Below are positions 43,418 through 51,984 of a stretch of DNA of 64,000 nucleotides, in pieces. The translations under genes were made by a program, and so were the position numbers. Within the stretch, counting starts at the first letter, position 1; every line of letters starts with the position of its first letter. The DNA is from Armatimonadota bacterium. GTDB lineage: Bacteria > Armatimonadota > Fimbriimonadia > Fimbriimonadales > Fimbriimonadaceae. Where the stretch lies: contig JANYCU010000021.1 in the NCBI GenBank assembly GCA_025360125.1, forward strand, positions 163,271-227,270. Reading direction: 5' to 3'. The notes below the pieces were generated by a model, which had not been told where the DNA came from, did not search any database, and was given only the letters and a program-made list of their open reading frames with translations.

Positions 43418-44083
43418 CTATTTCATCGAAGCTAACCCGACTCGGGCTTGGTTCCAGAATCGCATTGGATGGCTTTCACAGTATTGTGCAACCATTTGCT
43501 TCAATTGAGCGGAAGTCATTCCCATATCTTCGGCAGAAATTTTTGCCGAAATTCCGTCTGGTCCGGCATTGGCAAACGGGGGCTTAACTTTGGCCGTTCC
43601 GGCTTTACCAGTAGCTTGTCCGGTCGTAGTATCTCTCAAATGGTGGACTCCCTCGTCAAACACGTAGTAGAGTACAGCTACTTCTGCGGCAGATAGTTTA
43701 ACCATTGGACCGCTACTTGGACCGACGGGTCTGGCCGATGTTTCCCATTTTTGATAGCGAACTAACGTGTCGTCAACAGCGCTGAGGAACGCCTTTGTGT
43801 GCAAGATCGTTGTTTCATTGAACTTCGTCTTTTTTCCCCTCATTTGGGGGCCAGCTCCGCCGGAACCTGTGATATTTTTTTGCATATCGTTGAGATGCAA
43901 GGTCGCGGCATCATGGAATTCTGCCACTTGAGCAAGACTGACATTGTCCGGAATCATTGAGTGTTCCGGCCAATTTCCACCTTGTTGAACAGCTTCCATT
44001 CCAGGTTGACTCGTTGCGACAACAACGGTTCCCAAAATGGTACACGAGACGACGATGAATCGAGTAACTGAATTGAGTTTCAT
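43418..44083 (-). CDS. Exported paralog 5 of a five-gene tandem family
   Basis: 221 aa, the longest paralog. The first 22 residues form a hydrophobic signal or anchor ending in ATSQPG. The shared blocks are AEFHDAATLHLNDMQK near residue 55, LSAAEVAVLYYVFDEG near 130 and the terminal MTSAQLKQMVAQY with MRFWNQARVGLAS. Two inserts rich in Gly/Pro make it longer. No known family. It is separated from paralog 4 by 93 bases with a hairpin, and the single-TM gene follows. Confidence 0.8.
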   Translation of the reverse strand: MKLNSVTRFIVVSCTILGTVVVATSQPGMEAVQQGGNWPEHSMIPDNVSLAQVAEFHDAATLHLNDMQKNITGSGGAGPQMRGKKTKFNETTILHTKAFLSAVDDTLVRYQKWETSARPVGPSSGPMVKLSAAEVAVLYYVFDEGVHHLRDTTTGQATGKAGTAKVKPPFANAGPDGISAKISAEDMGMTSAQLKQMVAQYCESHPMRFWNQARVGLASMK

Positions 44084-44133
44084 TTTTATTCCCTCTTCCG
44101 ATTAGTTCAGAAGCCTGTAATAAGTACCGGGTT

Positions 44134-44160
44134 CCTTCGGGTTAGAAACTGGCCCGAAGG
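44134..44160. other. Intergenic hairpin between paralogs 4 and 5
   Basis: CCTTCGGG (44134-44141) and CCCGAAGG (44153-44160) form a perfect eight-pair stem around an 11-base loop. There is no T-run, so it looks like an mRNA stability or processing structure rather than a terminator. It occurs in the only long gap inside the paralog array. Confidence 0.6.
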
Positions 44161-44176
44161 TCCTGAGTACGAATGC

Positions 44177-44782
44177 CTATCGGCCGGAAGCAAGACCTAC
44201 GCGAGCTTCATTCCAAAATCGCATTGGGCTACCTTCGCAGTATGTCGCTACCATCTGTTTGAATTGCTCAAACGTCATTCCCATGTCCTTTGGTGACACA
44301 TTTAAGCCAATACCGGATTTGGTTGCCCAGTCATCAGCTGCCGATGTCTTGCTTAATTTCATGGTGTCAATCCCCTTGTCAAATGTGTAGTAAAGCATTG
44401 CTAGTTGAGCAGGAGTCAGCTTTTTAACTACGGGCATACCGCCACCTGGGCTCGAAACCATGTCTGCTCCAACAACAACAAGGTATTTGTTGATGTAGTT
44501 TGATACAATAGTTTCTGTAAAGACGCAACGGCTAATTTGGGCGCGAGGGGAAGCATCCAATCGTCCAACTAAGCTCTTTTGAACATCATTCAAATGCAAG
44601 GTCGCTGCATCCTTAAATTCCTGGACCTGGCTAATACTGACCTTGTCTGGAATCATTTTGTGAGTTGGCCACGCGGTGGCTTGTTTTGACGATGCCATAC
44701 CTGGCTGGCTTGTGGCAATGAGTACAGTTCCTAGCACTGTAACGCCCACAACGGTGAATCGGGTGATTGAATTCAATTTCAT
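44177..44782 (-). CDS. Exported paralog 4 of the tandem family
   Basis: 201 aa from the ATG at 44782 (MKLNSITRFTVVG); the longer track ORF runs backwards into paralog 3. GAGGAAC is found before this ATG. The anchor ends in ATSQPGM. Shared blocks are KMIPDKVSISQVQEFKDAAT, LTPAQLAMLYYTFDKG, KDMGMTFEQFKQMVATY and MRFWNEARVGLASGR. Divergence from paralog 5 is concentrated in the middle. Function unknown; fits export or surface location. Confidence 0.8.
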   Translation of the reverse strand: MKLNSITRFTVVGVTVLGTVLIATSQPGMASSKQATAWPTHKMIPDKVSISQVQEFKDAATLHLNDVQKSLVGRLDASPRAQISRCVFTETIVSNYINKYLVVVGADMVSSPGGGMPVVKKLTPAQLAMLYYTFDKGIDTMKLSKTSAADDWATKSGIGLNVSPKDMGMTFEQFKQMVATYCEGSPMRFWNEARVGLASGR

Positions 44783-44807
44783 ATTATTTTGTTCCTCGTA
44801 AAATGTA

Positions 44808-45404
44808 CTATCTTCCGGATGCCAACCCGACTCGAGCCTGGTTCCAAAACCGCATAGGATTTCCCTCAATGTATTGGGCTACCATTTGTTTGAGTTGGTC
44901 AGCGGTCATCCCCATATCTTTTGCGGTTATGTGGGCGGTTATCCCAGTTGGCGTTACTTCAGCTTTTGCAGAACTAGCCGAGCCTGACTTTCCGATAATG
45001 TCGATACCTTGGTCAAAGGTGTAATACAGAATGGCTAACTCCGCAGGACTGATTTGATGACCATTTCCACCCTTCACGATTAAGCCGGGGATCGGGTCTG
45101 ATTTATAAATCTTCGTATTGAGAATACTCCGCCAAACCGTTTCGATAACCACGTAGCGCTGGGGAGGATACTTGCCCATCGAGCCATCCATCATTGCTTT
45201 TTGGATGTCGTTGAGATGCAAGGTTGCGGCATCCTTAAATTCCTGCATTCCTTGACCAGGACCACCCATCATCACCTTGGTAGGCATCAACTTGTGTTGG
45301 GGCCATCCATCTTGGAGGGTTCCCGGTTGGCTGGTTGCAACAATTGTTGCGCCGGTACCGGCACTGAGAACAATTGAAGTTCGGAGGAGAGTTGATAATT
45401 TCAT
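44808..45404 (-). CDS. Exported paralog 3 of the tandem family
   Basis: 198 aa. The N-terminus MKLSTLLRTSIVLSAG and ATSQPGT carry the hydrophobic helix. Blocks: MQEFKDAATLHLNDIQKAM, a YPPQRYVVIETVWRS strand, SPAELAILYYTFDQGID, AKDMGMTADQLKQMVAQY and MRFWNQARVGLASGR. It lies 25 bases upstream of paralog 4, and 16 bases after paralog 2. The family shows invariant residues in the His-containing TLHLND and the FWN-AR tail, suggesting a conserved function. Confidence 0.8.
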   Translation of the reverse strand: MKLSTLLRTSIVLSAGTGATIVATSQPGTLQDGWPQHKLMPTKVMMGGPGQGMQEFKDAATLHLNDIQKAMMDGSMGKYPPQRYVVIETVWRSILNTKIYKSDPIPGLIVKGGNGHQISPAELAILYYTFDQGIDIIGKSGSASSAKAEVTPTGITAHITAKDMGMTADQLKQMVAQYIEGNPMRFWNQARVGLASGR

Positions 45405-45420
45405 AATCTATACTGGTTCG

Positions 45421-46011
45421 TTATCGTCCGGAAGCTAAGCCAACTCGCGCTTGGTTCCAGAATCGCATGGGGTTGTTTTCAATATACTGTCCGACCATTT
45501 GCTTAAATTGTGGCTCAGTCATTCCCATATCTTTTGGCGTCATTTGACTAGTTATGCCCGTTTGATCGACGTACGTTTTTGAGAGAGACGCAGTCCCCAT
45601 TTTGACCATCGTATCAACACCTTGATCAAACGCGTACATCAGACAGGCTAGTTCAGCGGGAGATATATTTTTCATTTCACCGCCACTCGTACCACCAGCA
45701 ACTGCGCTATTTGGAATGTAGACAAAGTGCTCGACAAAAAAGTCTCGCAACACGGTCTTAGAAATATATGTCCTCCCTTTTATTGGTCGGAGACCATCGT
45801 TGGTCAGGGCTTTTTGGGCATCTTTGAAGTGCAATGTTGCTCCATCTTTAAATTCTTGAACTCGGTTCATGCTGATTCGGTTCGGCATAGAATTATGGGT
45901 GGGCCAAACGAAGTTCTGCTGAGCAGAGCCGGGCTGACTGGTTGCCACAATAGCGGTTCCCAAGACCGTGCAAGAGACAACGACTAATCGAGTTATTGTG
46001 TTGTATTTCAT
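45421..46011 (-). CDS. Exported paralog 2 of the tandem family
   Basis: 196 aa from ATG 46011 (MKYNTITRLVVVSC); the track start is four codons earlier. The anchor ends in ATSQPGS. Blocks: VQEFKDGATLHFKDAQKAL, KTVLRDFFVEHFVY, SPAELACLMYAFDQGVD, PKDMGMTEPQFKQMVGQY and MRFWNQARVGLASGR. It is the most divergent in the middle region. It lies 23 bases after paralog 1. Confidence 0.8.
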   Translation of the reverse strand: MKYNTITRLVVVSCTVLGTAIVATSQPGSAQQNFVWPTHNSMPNRISMNRVQEFKDGATLHFKDAQKALTNDGLRPIKGRTYISKTVLRDFFVEHFVYIPNSAVAGGTSGGEMKNISPAELACLMYAFDQGVDTMVKMGTASLSKTYVDQTGITSQMTPKDMGMTEPQFKQMVGQYIENNPMRFWNQARVGLASGR

Positions 46012-46034
46012 CTTCTGTTCCATTGAATAATTAT

Positions 46035-46619
46035 CTAACGATTTGAGGCCAATTCAACCCTGGCTCGGTTCCAAAATTGCATATGATGGGAGTCGACGTA
46101 CTGAATCACAGCTTGCTTGAGCTGGCTCGGTGTCATTCCTAAGTCATTAGACGAAATGCTTGCCGTAATTCCGGTTGGAGTAGCATTGCCTTTCGCCGAG
46201 CTACCTTTTGCGATCCTATCGATGCCTTGATCAAAAATGTACGAAAGGACGGCCATTTCTGCTGCTGTTGTCGCTTTTGGCGATCCTCCGCCGACCGTCC
46301 TATCGGTTGCTCCAAGAACATAAAAGCGATCGTTCCAAATACGCACAAAGTCGATTCTGGTGATGATGATTGTCTTGGTTGGATATGCCTTACCGGCAGT
46401 GGACATCTGCAGCTTTTGCATCTCATTGAGATGAATTGTGCCTGCATCTTTGAATTCTTGGACCTGACTGATGTCCACTGATTTCGGAATGATTGAGTGA
46501 ATCGGCAATGCCATACTTTGTTGACCACGTGCGCCACCTGGCTGACTGATTACGATTACTACCGTGCCAAAAATTGCGCCCGCAACCACGAGCATCCGTC
46601 CAATCTGAGAAAATTTCAT
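46035..46619 (-). CDS. Exported paralog 1 of the tandem family
   Basis: 194 aa, first in the array and closest to the CsgG-like gene (61-base gap with a hairpin and AGGAAA ribosome site). The anchor ends in VISQPGG rather than ATSQPG. Blocks: VQEFKDAGTIHLNEMQKL, a TKTIIITRIDF strand, AEMAVLSYIFDQGID, SNDLGMTPSQLKQAVIQY and the final MQFWNRARVELASNR. It is the most divergent copy at both ends. If gene order follows function it may have a distinct role. Confidence 0.8.
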   Translation of the reverse strand: MKFSQIGRMLVVAGAIFGTVVIVISQPGGARGQQSMALPIHSIIPKSVDISQVQEFKDAGTIHLNEMQKLQMSTAGKAYPTKTIIITRIDFVRIWNDRFYVLGATDRTVGGGSPKATTAAEMAVLSYIFDQGIDRIAKGSSAKGNATPTGITASISSNDLGMTPSQLKQAVIQYVDSHHMQFWNRARVELASNR

Positions 46620-46635
46620 ATATTATTAATTTCCT

Positions 46636-46665
46636 GTGTTAAGGAACCTAAGGCAACCTTAACAC
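46636..46665 (-). other. Perfect hairpin between the CsgG-like gene and paralog 1
   Basis: GTGTTAAGG (46636-46644) and CCTTAACAC (46657-46665) form a nine-pair stem around a 12-base loop. No T-run follows it on the minus strand. Instead AGGAAA and the paralog 1 start come next, so it could modulate translation or mark an mRNA processing site between the two parts of the operon. Confidence 0.65.
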
Positions 46666-46680
46666 AAACGAAGTTCAAAG

Positions 46681-47700
46681 TCAATGCAAAGCGACCTTCG
46701 GCATTTGGCGAACAGCATCTCCAGGCTTGATATCCGTCCCTTCGGACAAAAAGGCAATGGACATCGTTTTTGTACCATTGCGAATCTTACATTTACCGAG
46801 AACAACATCGTCTTCACGGCCAATAACAACCCTGGTCTGAGGGTCAACCACAACCGTCCCCGGACGATAGATCTGCAAAGCTTCTCCATCCTTGATGCCG
46901 ACTTCAGAACCAAAGTTTAAGTACAAAAGCTTGACTCCATCTTTTTCGGTTATGGTTGCGATTCGACCTTCCCAAGGCATTTCATCAACTTTCTTGCAAA
47001 TCTCTTTGACTCCAAGTTCGATTGCGTTACGAATCGCTTTTGCCAATGGCATGGTTTCAAATTTTTGATGCCCAAATTGGATATCGCCTACTTGCAAGTC
47101 AATGCTTTTGGCCTTACTGTATGCGTGTCCCTCGGTTCGGATTGACTCCAATACTCGCCCAGTCTCGACTTCAATTACCTTGAGATCAATGGCACAATGC
47201 GCCGTAAACGAAGCGGTTTTGGCATCCACGAAATCACCAACAACTCCACCTGCGCCAAGTTCATTGTTGGTTTTCGAGTAAGAGAGTTCAGTAATTGCGC
47301 CGCGTACGAGAATTTGAGCCCCGAGTAATTTTCCGGGACCAGCAACCGAAGTCGCGTCAACACCTGGCAATGCGAGTTCAGCGGTTACATCGGCCAAATC
47401 CTTTCTTTCAAGAACTATAAATCGCTTAGACGCCACCAAGGCAGTGTTCAGCATGTCCGACATACCGTCACCAAAATCCATGTTGCCCGTAACCTCAAGT
47501 TTAGACTGCTTATAGCCACCGGATGGGAGAGCAATAGGAAACATAATGCTGTTGACTTTGACGGCAAAGCCGGGAACTGCCGCCCGTTTCTTGGGTCCAA
47601 AATATGCTGGCAACTTTACGTCGTCGCCAGTTATTGGCTTGCTTTGTCCAGCTAGTGGATTTTGCAGGCTCATGAAGATTAATAAGGGTATTGAAATCAT
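46681..47700 (-). CDS. CsgG-family outer-membrane/secretion protein
   Basis: 339 aa. A short signal peptide (ISIPLLIFMSLQNPLAG) is followed by a CsgG/FlgT-like region: DGMSDMLNTALVASKRFIVLERKDLADVTAEL, then ARALG-type segment LGAQILVRGAITELSY, IDLKVIEVETGRVLESI and AKAIRNAIELGVKEI. A C-terminal beta domain (GEALQIYRPGTVVVDPQTRVVIG) is like FlgT and other CsgG-fold proteins. No lipobox Cys is evident. Its start overlaps the barrel gene's stop by one base (TAATG). CsgG family proteins form export pores for amyloid subunits; whether this one does is inference. Confidence 0.8.
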   Translation of the reverse strand: MISIPLLIFMSLQNPLAGQSKPITGDDVKLPAYFGPKKRAAVPGFAVKVNSIMFPIALPSGGYKQSKLEVTGNMDFGDGMSDMLNTALVASKRFIVLERKDLADVTAELALPGVDATSVAGPGKLLGAQILVRGAITELSYSKTNNELGAGGVVGDFVDAKTASFTAHCAIDLKVIEVETGRVLESIRTEGHAYSKAKSIDLQVGDIQFGHQKFETMPLAKAIRNAIELGVKEICKKVDEMPWEGRIATITEKDGVKLLYLNFGSEVGIKDGEALQIYRPGTVVVDPQTRVVIGREDDVVLGKCKIRNGTKTMSIAFLSEGTDIKPGDAVRQMPKVALH

Positions 47701-49670
47701 TACATTCTCGTGGAATATCCTATCATAACTTGCCGGGAAGACCGGAATCCTGGATAAAAGTTGTTGTTAGACAGATTCAAAAGACTCACCTCGAACGCGC
47801 CACCGGACGGTATTGCCAAAGAGAAATGAGCATCAATGCTCGTTCCTGGATTGGCGCGGCTTACATACCCGCCAGGCTCAATAGCTCCGTTGTTGAGGCT
47901 TTGAACGACTTGCGTTCGACTTCCAACATAATGAGCAGCTAGGGCGAAGGTTGATGACCGAGTAGACCAATCAAATGAAGCGGACGCTTCAAATCTTGGA
48001 ATATTTGGCATTTCGGTTACTTTCACTGGCTGTGGATTCCCTGAGGTTAATGACAGCGTTGGTCCTGCGTATGTTCCCGAAGAGCTTTGGACGGTAGCCG
48101 AAAGCCTCAAATTGGTCGCATTAGAAATTACGGAAGTGCTTTCAATTCCGATCCCCGTGACCTGGCCATTGGTGACCCGAGTTGTGTTCAGTTGCGAACT
48201 CGTTTGGGGGTCAGTTCCAATAAAGTTCTGATTGGTGAAGGAGTTTCGAAAGGCGCTGAGAAGAACGTTTGCGGCTAGTGGTAGCGAGACAAAGGTGTTT
48301 GTGAGTCGACTGTTTAGGCTCGGCAAGGCAATGTCCCGGTTGAATTCCAAGGCCGAGCTTTCGAGTCGGTCGAGGGGGTTTGTTCCGAGTGAACCGATCA
48401 TATCGTTAATTGGCCCGAGGTTTGTTTGCACCCGATTGATGCCTGGCTTGACACCTATCCGCAAATAACGATTCCCAAATGTGCGAATCGCCAATTGTCC
48501 CATCACACCAGCCTGGTTTGTCCCTCTGGCACTGGTGTAAATTGCCCCACTCGTAAATTTGATATTCTGGTTCAAATCCTGTCGATTTACCAAATACCCG
48601 TTGTACATATTGGTAGTTCCCTGGGGGAAGATTGCTTCAAGTGGTTCGATCGCCGGATTTAGTGAAGATGACTTAGAGACTTTGCTATAACCAGTTCCAG
48701 CCATCCACTGACCTGAATCATAGCGGGTTTCCAAGATGTATTGGTGAATACGATTATCGGTGACCATCGGCCCGAAGTTGAATGATCGCAGGCTGCTGAA
48801 CTCCTGGCGATAGTTGGCATGGAACGTAAGATCTCCTATTCGGTTTTGAAGTCCAATCATCGTGTGCCGCAGATCGAGTCGTGAGCCTGGGCTCGACGGC
48901 AAGAATAATGAAGGCATTGAAGTTCCGGGACGATCACTTTGTAGTCCACGATGGTTTCCAGCTAAAACTCCAAACGGCGTGTTCGTCGCAAAGTCGAGTT
49001 TTACGAGTTGTTGTAGGGCGCTTCCACCAACAGTCTGAGTCAATAGCTCTGCCTGATATGCGGTTGCGGCATCGGAGCTGAGCATTTGACCGCCCACCAA
49101 TATGGAACCATCGCCTGTTCCGCCAGTCACGTTTTGACTGTTCTCGTTGTGGAGTTTTGAATCCATGACGACTGGAGCACCCTGACGATAGCCTTGCCAC
49201 ATAAATCGTTCACCTTCGCGGAGGTGGGCTTGTTTCAGATTCCATTGCGCGAAACCGAGCAGCCCGAACGGCTCGTTAGGGTTTATGAACAGCGATTCTT
49301 GGTACTTAGACTTCGATGGTTCAAATTGCTTTCGAGCAAGATCAATTCCTGCCGAGATGACCTTTCCTTTCACCGATTGATCGCCCATGTGGAACGCGGT
49401 ATTCATCGCTAGTTTGGCGATTCCTAGCTTGCCCAATTCTTTTGCTGAGAGTCCACCATTGATCCATGGCACAGGCGAGTTATCGTTGGCTACTGAAGCG
49501 TCATCGTAGGCCGCTGAGGCATCTTTAAAGTTTCCGGCTAGGAAGAATTTATTACCCTTTTCAATGTCCGCCGCGCCCTTTGCCGACAGGCTCAATGTTA
49601 GCGGTTTAATTGTTGGTGTTTGCAGTTCTTTGACGGCTGCGAAAATACCTGCGAAAGCGAGAAGGTCCAT
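47700..49670 (-). CDS. TPR-plus-beta-barrel outer-membrane protein
   Basis: 656 aa. An N-terminal helical repeat part (IEKGNKFFLAGNFKDASAAYDDA, SKYQESLFINPNEPFGLLGFAQWNL) is followed from about residue 200 by alternating amphipathic strands typical of an outer-membrane barrel: FHANYRQEFSS, YILETRYDSGQWMAGTGYSKV, FALAAHYVGSRTQVVQ. It ends in an aromatic-containing strand (RSSRQVMIGYSTRM). The region LLNLSNNNFYPGFRSSRQV is reminiscent of TonB-receptor ends, but no plug domain is seen. It is the first gene of the operon with CsgG and the paralogs. Confidence 0.75.
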   Translation of the reverse strand: MDLLAFAGIFAAVKELQTPTIKPLTLSLSAKGAADIEKGNKFFLAGNFKDASAAYDDASVANDNSPVPWINGGLSAKELGKLGIAKLAMNTAFHMGDQSVKGKVISAGIDLARKQFEPSKSKYQESLFINPNEPFGLLGFAQWNLKQAHLREGERFMWQGYRQGAPVVMDSKLHNENSQNVTGGTGDGSILVGGQMLSSDAATAYQAELLTQTVGGSALQQLVKLDFATNTPFGVLAGNHRGLQSDRPGTSMPSLFLPSSPGSRLDLRHTMIGLQNRIGDLTFHANYRQEFSSLRSFNFGPMVTDNRIHQYILETRYDSGQWMAGTGYSKVSKSSSLNPAIEPLEAIFPQGTTNMYNGYLVNRQDLNQNIKFTSGAIYTSARGTNQAGVMGQLAIRTFGNRYLRIGVKPGINRVQTNLGPINDMIGSLGTNPLDRLESSALEFNRDIALPSLNSRLTNTFVSLPLAANVLLSAFRNSFTNQNFIGTDPQTSSQLNTTRVTNGQVTGIGIESTSVISNATNLRLSATVQSSSGTYAGPTLSLTSGNPQPVKVTEMPNIPRFEASASFDWSTRSSTFALAAHYVGSRTQVVQSLNNGAIEPGGYVSRANPGTSIDAHFSLAIPSGGAFEVSLLNLSNNNFYPGFRSSRQVMIGYSTRM

Positions 49671-49738
49671 TGTGTTGGCATGTTACCTAGGAATCTTTTG
49701 ATCCTGATATATTCCGACCAGTTGAACCTGCACACAAC

Positions 49739-51787
49739 CTATGGAGCGATGACTACGTACTCGAATTTCGTCATTACGTTCGGTCGAAGTCCATCTTCGA
49801 GTTTAGTTGTGATCTTGCCCTTATTTATTCTCGCAGTCCCTAAGAAATAGTGTCCCTGTTCGAACCCGAAGGAAATACCGTCATCTTCGTAGATCGGAGC
49901 TACATAGGGTCCTTCGCCATAGCATCGCAAGAGGCACGGTTTGATAGAATCTGCCCTTAAAGCCCCCGGAATAGTTGGTATTGCTGCCCCGCCTCGAACA
50001 TATAATGGTATTTCGCTCAGACTTGGTGCGATGGTAATGGTCTGCGAGGAGCCTGCGAACTTTCCGGACGAATAGTCGTACCACTTGCCTGCCGGGAGGC
50101 GAACTGTTCGAGTTTTTGCCCCAACGAACATTGGCGCAAACAGAAGATTGTCGCCGAGCATGTATTGGTCGCTTTCCACGCCGCCATCGATGAGGCACAT
50201 CGGACGGACAGGCGGGATTCCGCTCAGTCGATATTGAGCGAAGGCGGTGTAGAGATACGGTACGAGTGATTCTCTCAGAAGCATGGCTTCCCGGATCTCT
50301 TCTGATACGGCTGGATAACTCCACGGTTTTTTGCCACTATCCCATGCGTTGAGCTGGGCGATGGGTGACAGACAGGCTGACTGCATCCGTCGGACCCACT
50401 CTTCGTTTGAATCGGCGCTGCGAATCTCGGCACACCACGTGACTCCAGCGAGCGAACTGTTTATGAGGGCCGTTATGTATTGATGGTGGTCGTAGGTATC
50501 GCTATAGATAGCAAACGGAAGGCGCGACGCGGCTCCGTTCGAGCCGCGCACCAGACCGAACGTCCGTTGACCTTTCTGACGATACATATTGTCAATCAAC
50601 TTTTGCCAAAGGACGCCATAGATTTGCCGCATTTGCAGCCCATCCAACCCCGATGGGAACGTCGCATGATCCGGCCAAAGCCAGAAGTCGAAGCCGTCAA
50701 CTTCGTCAATCTTGTAGCCACTGACGCCAATATTGAGGTGTTTGTCGGTGTGGAAGTCTCGAATTGATTTGGACGCCTTATCATCAAAAACATCCGGCAC
50801 GGCCCCGAGCCACACCGTATGCGAACCGAAACGGCTTTCTAATTTTTTGAATAGTGACGAGCCCGGGGCGACGTATGGATTTTCCCAGAGGTTGACATGA
50901 ATTCCCTTCTCGGCCATCGAACTGACAAACTGTTTTGGATTGGGAAAGCGCTCAGGACTCCATTCCATTGAACCTGGATAGGATCGCGATTGCCAACCAG
51001 GCTCCAGGCCGATGACGTCTAGCGGAAACCCTCTTTTGGCAAACTCATCGACTTCTTGACTCACTTGACTAGAAGTCGCCAACGAAGGAGTTCGGTGCCA
51101 GAATCCGACGGCCCAGAGCGGAGGCATTGCTCCTCCTCCGCAAAATAGATTATATCGTTGGAGCGCCTGCATGGCGGTTGGGCCTGCGAGGATCGTGATT
51201 TCTAATCCTGGGGCTTGTACGCTTGCTTCAACTTGGCCACTGTCGGGTTGGGCATCCCAGTTTCGGTCAGTGTTTCGGTCTTTGAACGCAGGAATCTTCG
51301 GATCGGTCCGTCGATTTCCTACACCGACGTAGAAGTTTATTGGGCGGGAAGTGTTGAGAAAGACAGCATAACCGAGGCTGCTTATGTACATTGGAGTCGG
51401 CGCATGAAGGCGATCGTGCCCTTCGGCAAAATGATCAACTTGGAGATGATAGACGCCTCCACGGCGGTTGATGCCGGACATTTGCATTCCCAAACCGAAA
51501 ATCTTCTCACCTGGCTTGAGAGGGACGCTTACAACGCAATAGTCTCGGGTTTTTGTAAGCTTTACTTCGTTTATCTTAAAAGGTAGCTCAGCCCGGGGTA
51601 ATTTTTCGATTTGGCCCTTTAGTGGCGTGGAACCAGAGGCCTCAGTGAGTGTGGGGGTGTCGTGGCGGCCAAATTCCGTCGTCCATACGCCAGGATTTCT
51701 CTCTTCCCATCGCGAGGCTCCAGACTGATTTGAAACGTGCGTGACGAAAAGGGATAGGGCAAGTAACATATGGCTCCGAGTTGCCAT
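49739..51787 (-). CDS. GH31 glycosidase (alpha-glucosidase/xylosidase type)
   Basis: 682 aa from ATG 51787, preceded by GAGGGTAGAG. A signal peptide (MLLALSLFVTH region) precedes an N-terminal beta domain (EKIFGLGMQMSGINRRGGVYHLQVDHFAEGHD, family hallmark). The (beta/alpha)8 domain then has the nucleophile Asp in YKIDEVDGFDFW and the region LINSSLAGVTWCAEI. The acid/base is less clear. C-terminal beta domains with LFAPMFVGAKTRTVRLPAGKWYDY follow. Substrate is an alpha-linked sugar. It is on the minus strand, separate from the paralog operon by about 70 bases. Confidence 0.85.
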   Translation of the reverse strand: MATRSHMLLALSLFVTHVSNQSGASRWEERNPGVWTTEFGRHDTPTLTEASGSTPLKGQIEKLPRAELPFKINEVKLTKTRDYCVVSVPLKPGEKIFGLGMQMSGINRRGGVYHLQVDHFAEGHDRLHAPTPMYISSLGYAVFLNTSRPINFYVGVGNRRTDPKIPAFKDRNTDRNWDAQPDSGQVEASVQAPGLEITILAGPTAMQALQRYNLFCGGGAMPPLWAVGFWHRTPSLATSSQVSQEVDEFAKRGFPLDVIGLEPGWQSRSYPGSMEWSPERFPNPKQFVSSMAEKGIHVNLWENPYVAPGSSLFKKLESRFGSHTVWLGAVPDVFDDKASKSIRDFHTDKHLNIGVSGYKIDEVDGFDFWLWPDHATFPSGLDGLQMRQIYGVLWQKLIDNMYRQKGQRTFGLVRGSNGAASRLPFAIYSDTYDHHQYITALINSSLAGVTWCAEIRSADSNEEWVRRMQSACLSPIAQLNAWDSGKKPWSYPAVSEEIREAMLLRESLVPYLYTAFAQYRLSGIPPVRPMCLIDGGVESDQYMLGDNLLFAPMFVGAKTRTVRLPAGKWYDYSSGKFAGSSQTITIAPSLSEIPLYVRGGAAIPTIPGALRADSIKPCLLRCYGEGPYVAPIYEDDGISFGFEQGHYFLGTARINKGKITTKLEDGLRPNVMTKFEYVVIAP

Positions 51788-51909
51788 GAACTCTACCCTC
51801 ATTTTCGGACACAGCTTGGGTCTTCGTGCAACACATTGCTGTCATGTTCGCTAATCGTTGGACCGTGATAGAATGTCGAAGACAGTGTTCTCAAAACAGG
51901 AGACTCTTT

Positions 51910-51981
51910 ATGGACCACTCAAAGAACTTTGCCTTAAATCAATTTCACGCTACTATGACTACAAACATGGGAGAATTCTAG
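51910..51981 (+). CDS. 23-codon leader-like ORF before the TPR gene
   Basis: AGGAG seven bases before ATG at 51910 gives the best ribosome site in this region. It encodes MDHSKNFALNQFHATMTTN followed by MGEF, and its TAG stop is three bases before the GTG of the large ORF. The ribosome site of the large ORF (GGGAG) lies inside this ORF. It could be a translation-coupling leader. TAGAAT at 51869 with TTCGCT 16 bases before it may be the promoter. Confidence 0.45.
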   Translation: MDHSKNFALNQFHATMTTNMGEF

Positions 51982-51984
51982 CTT

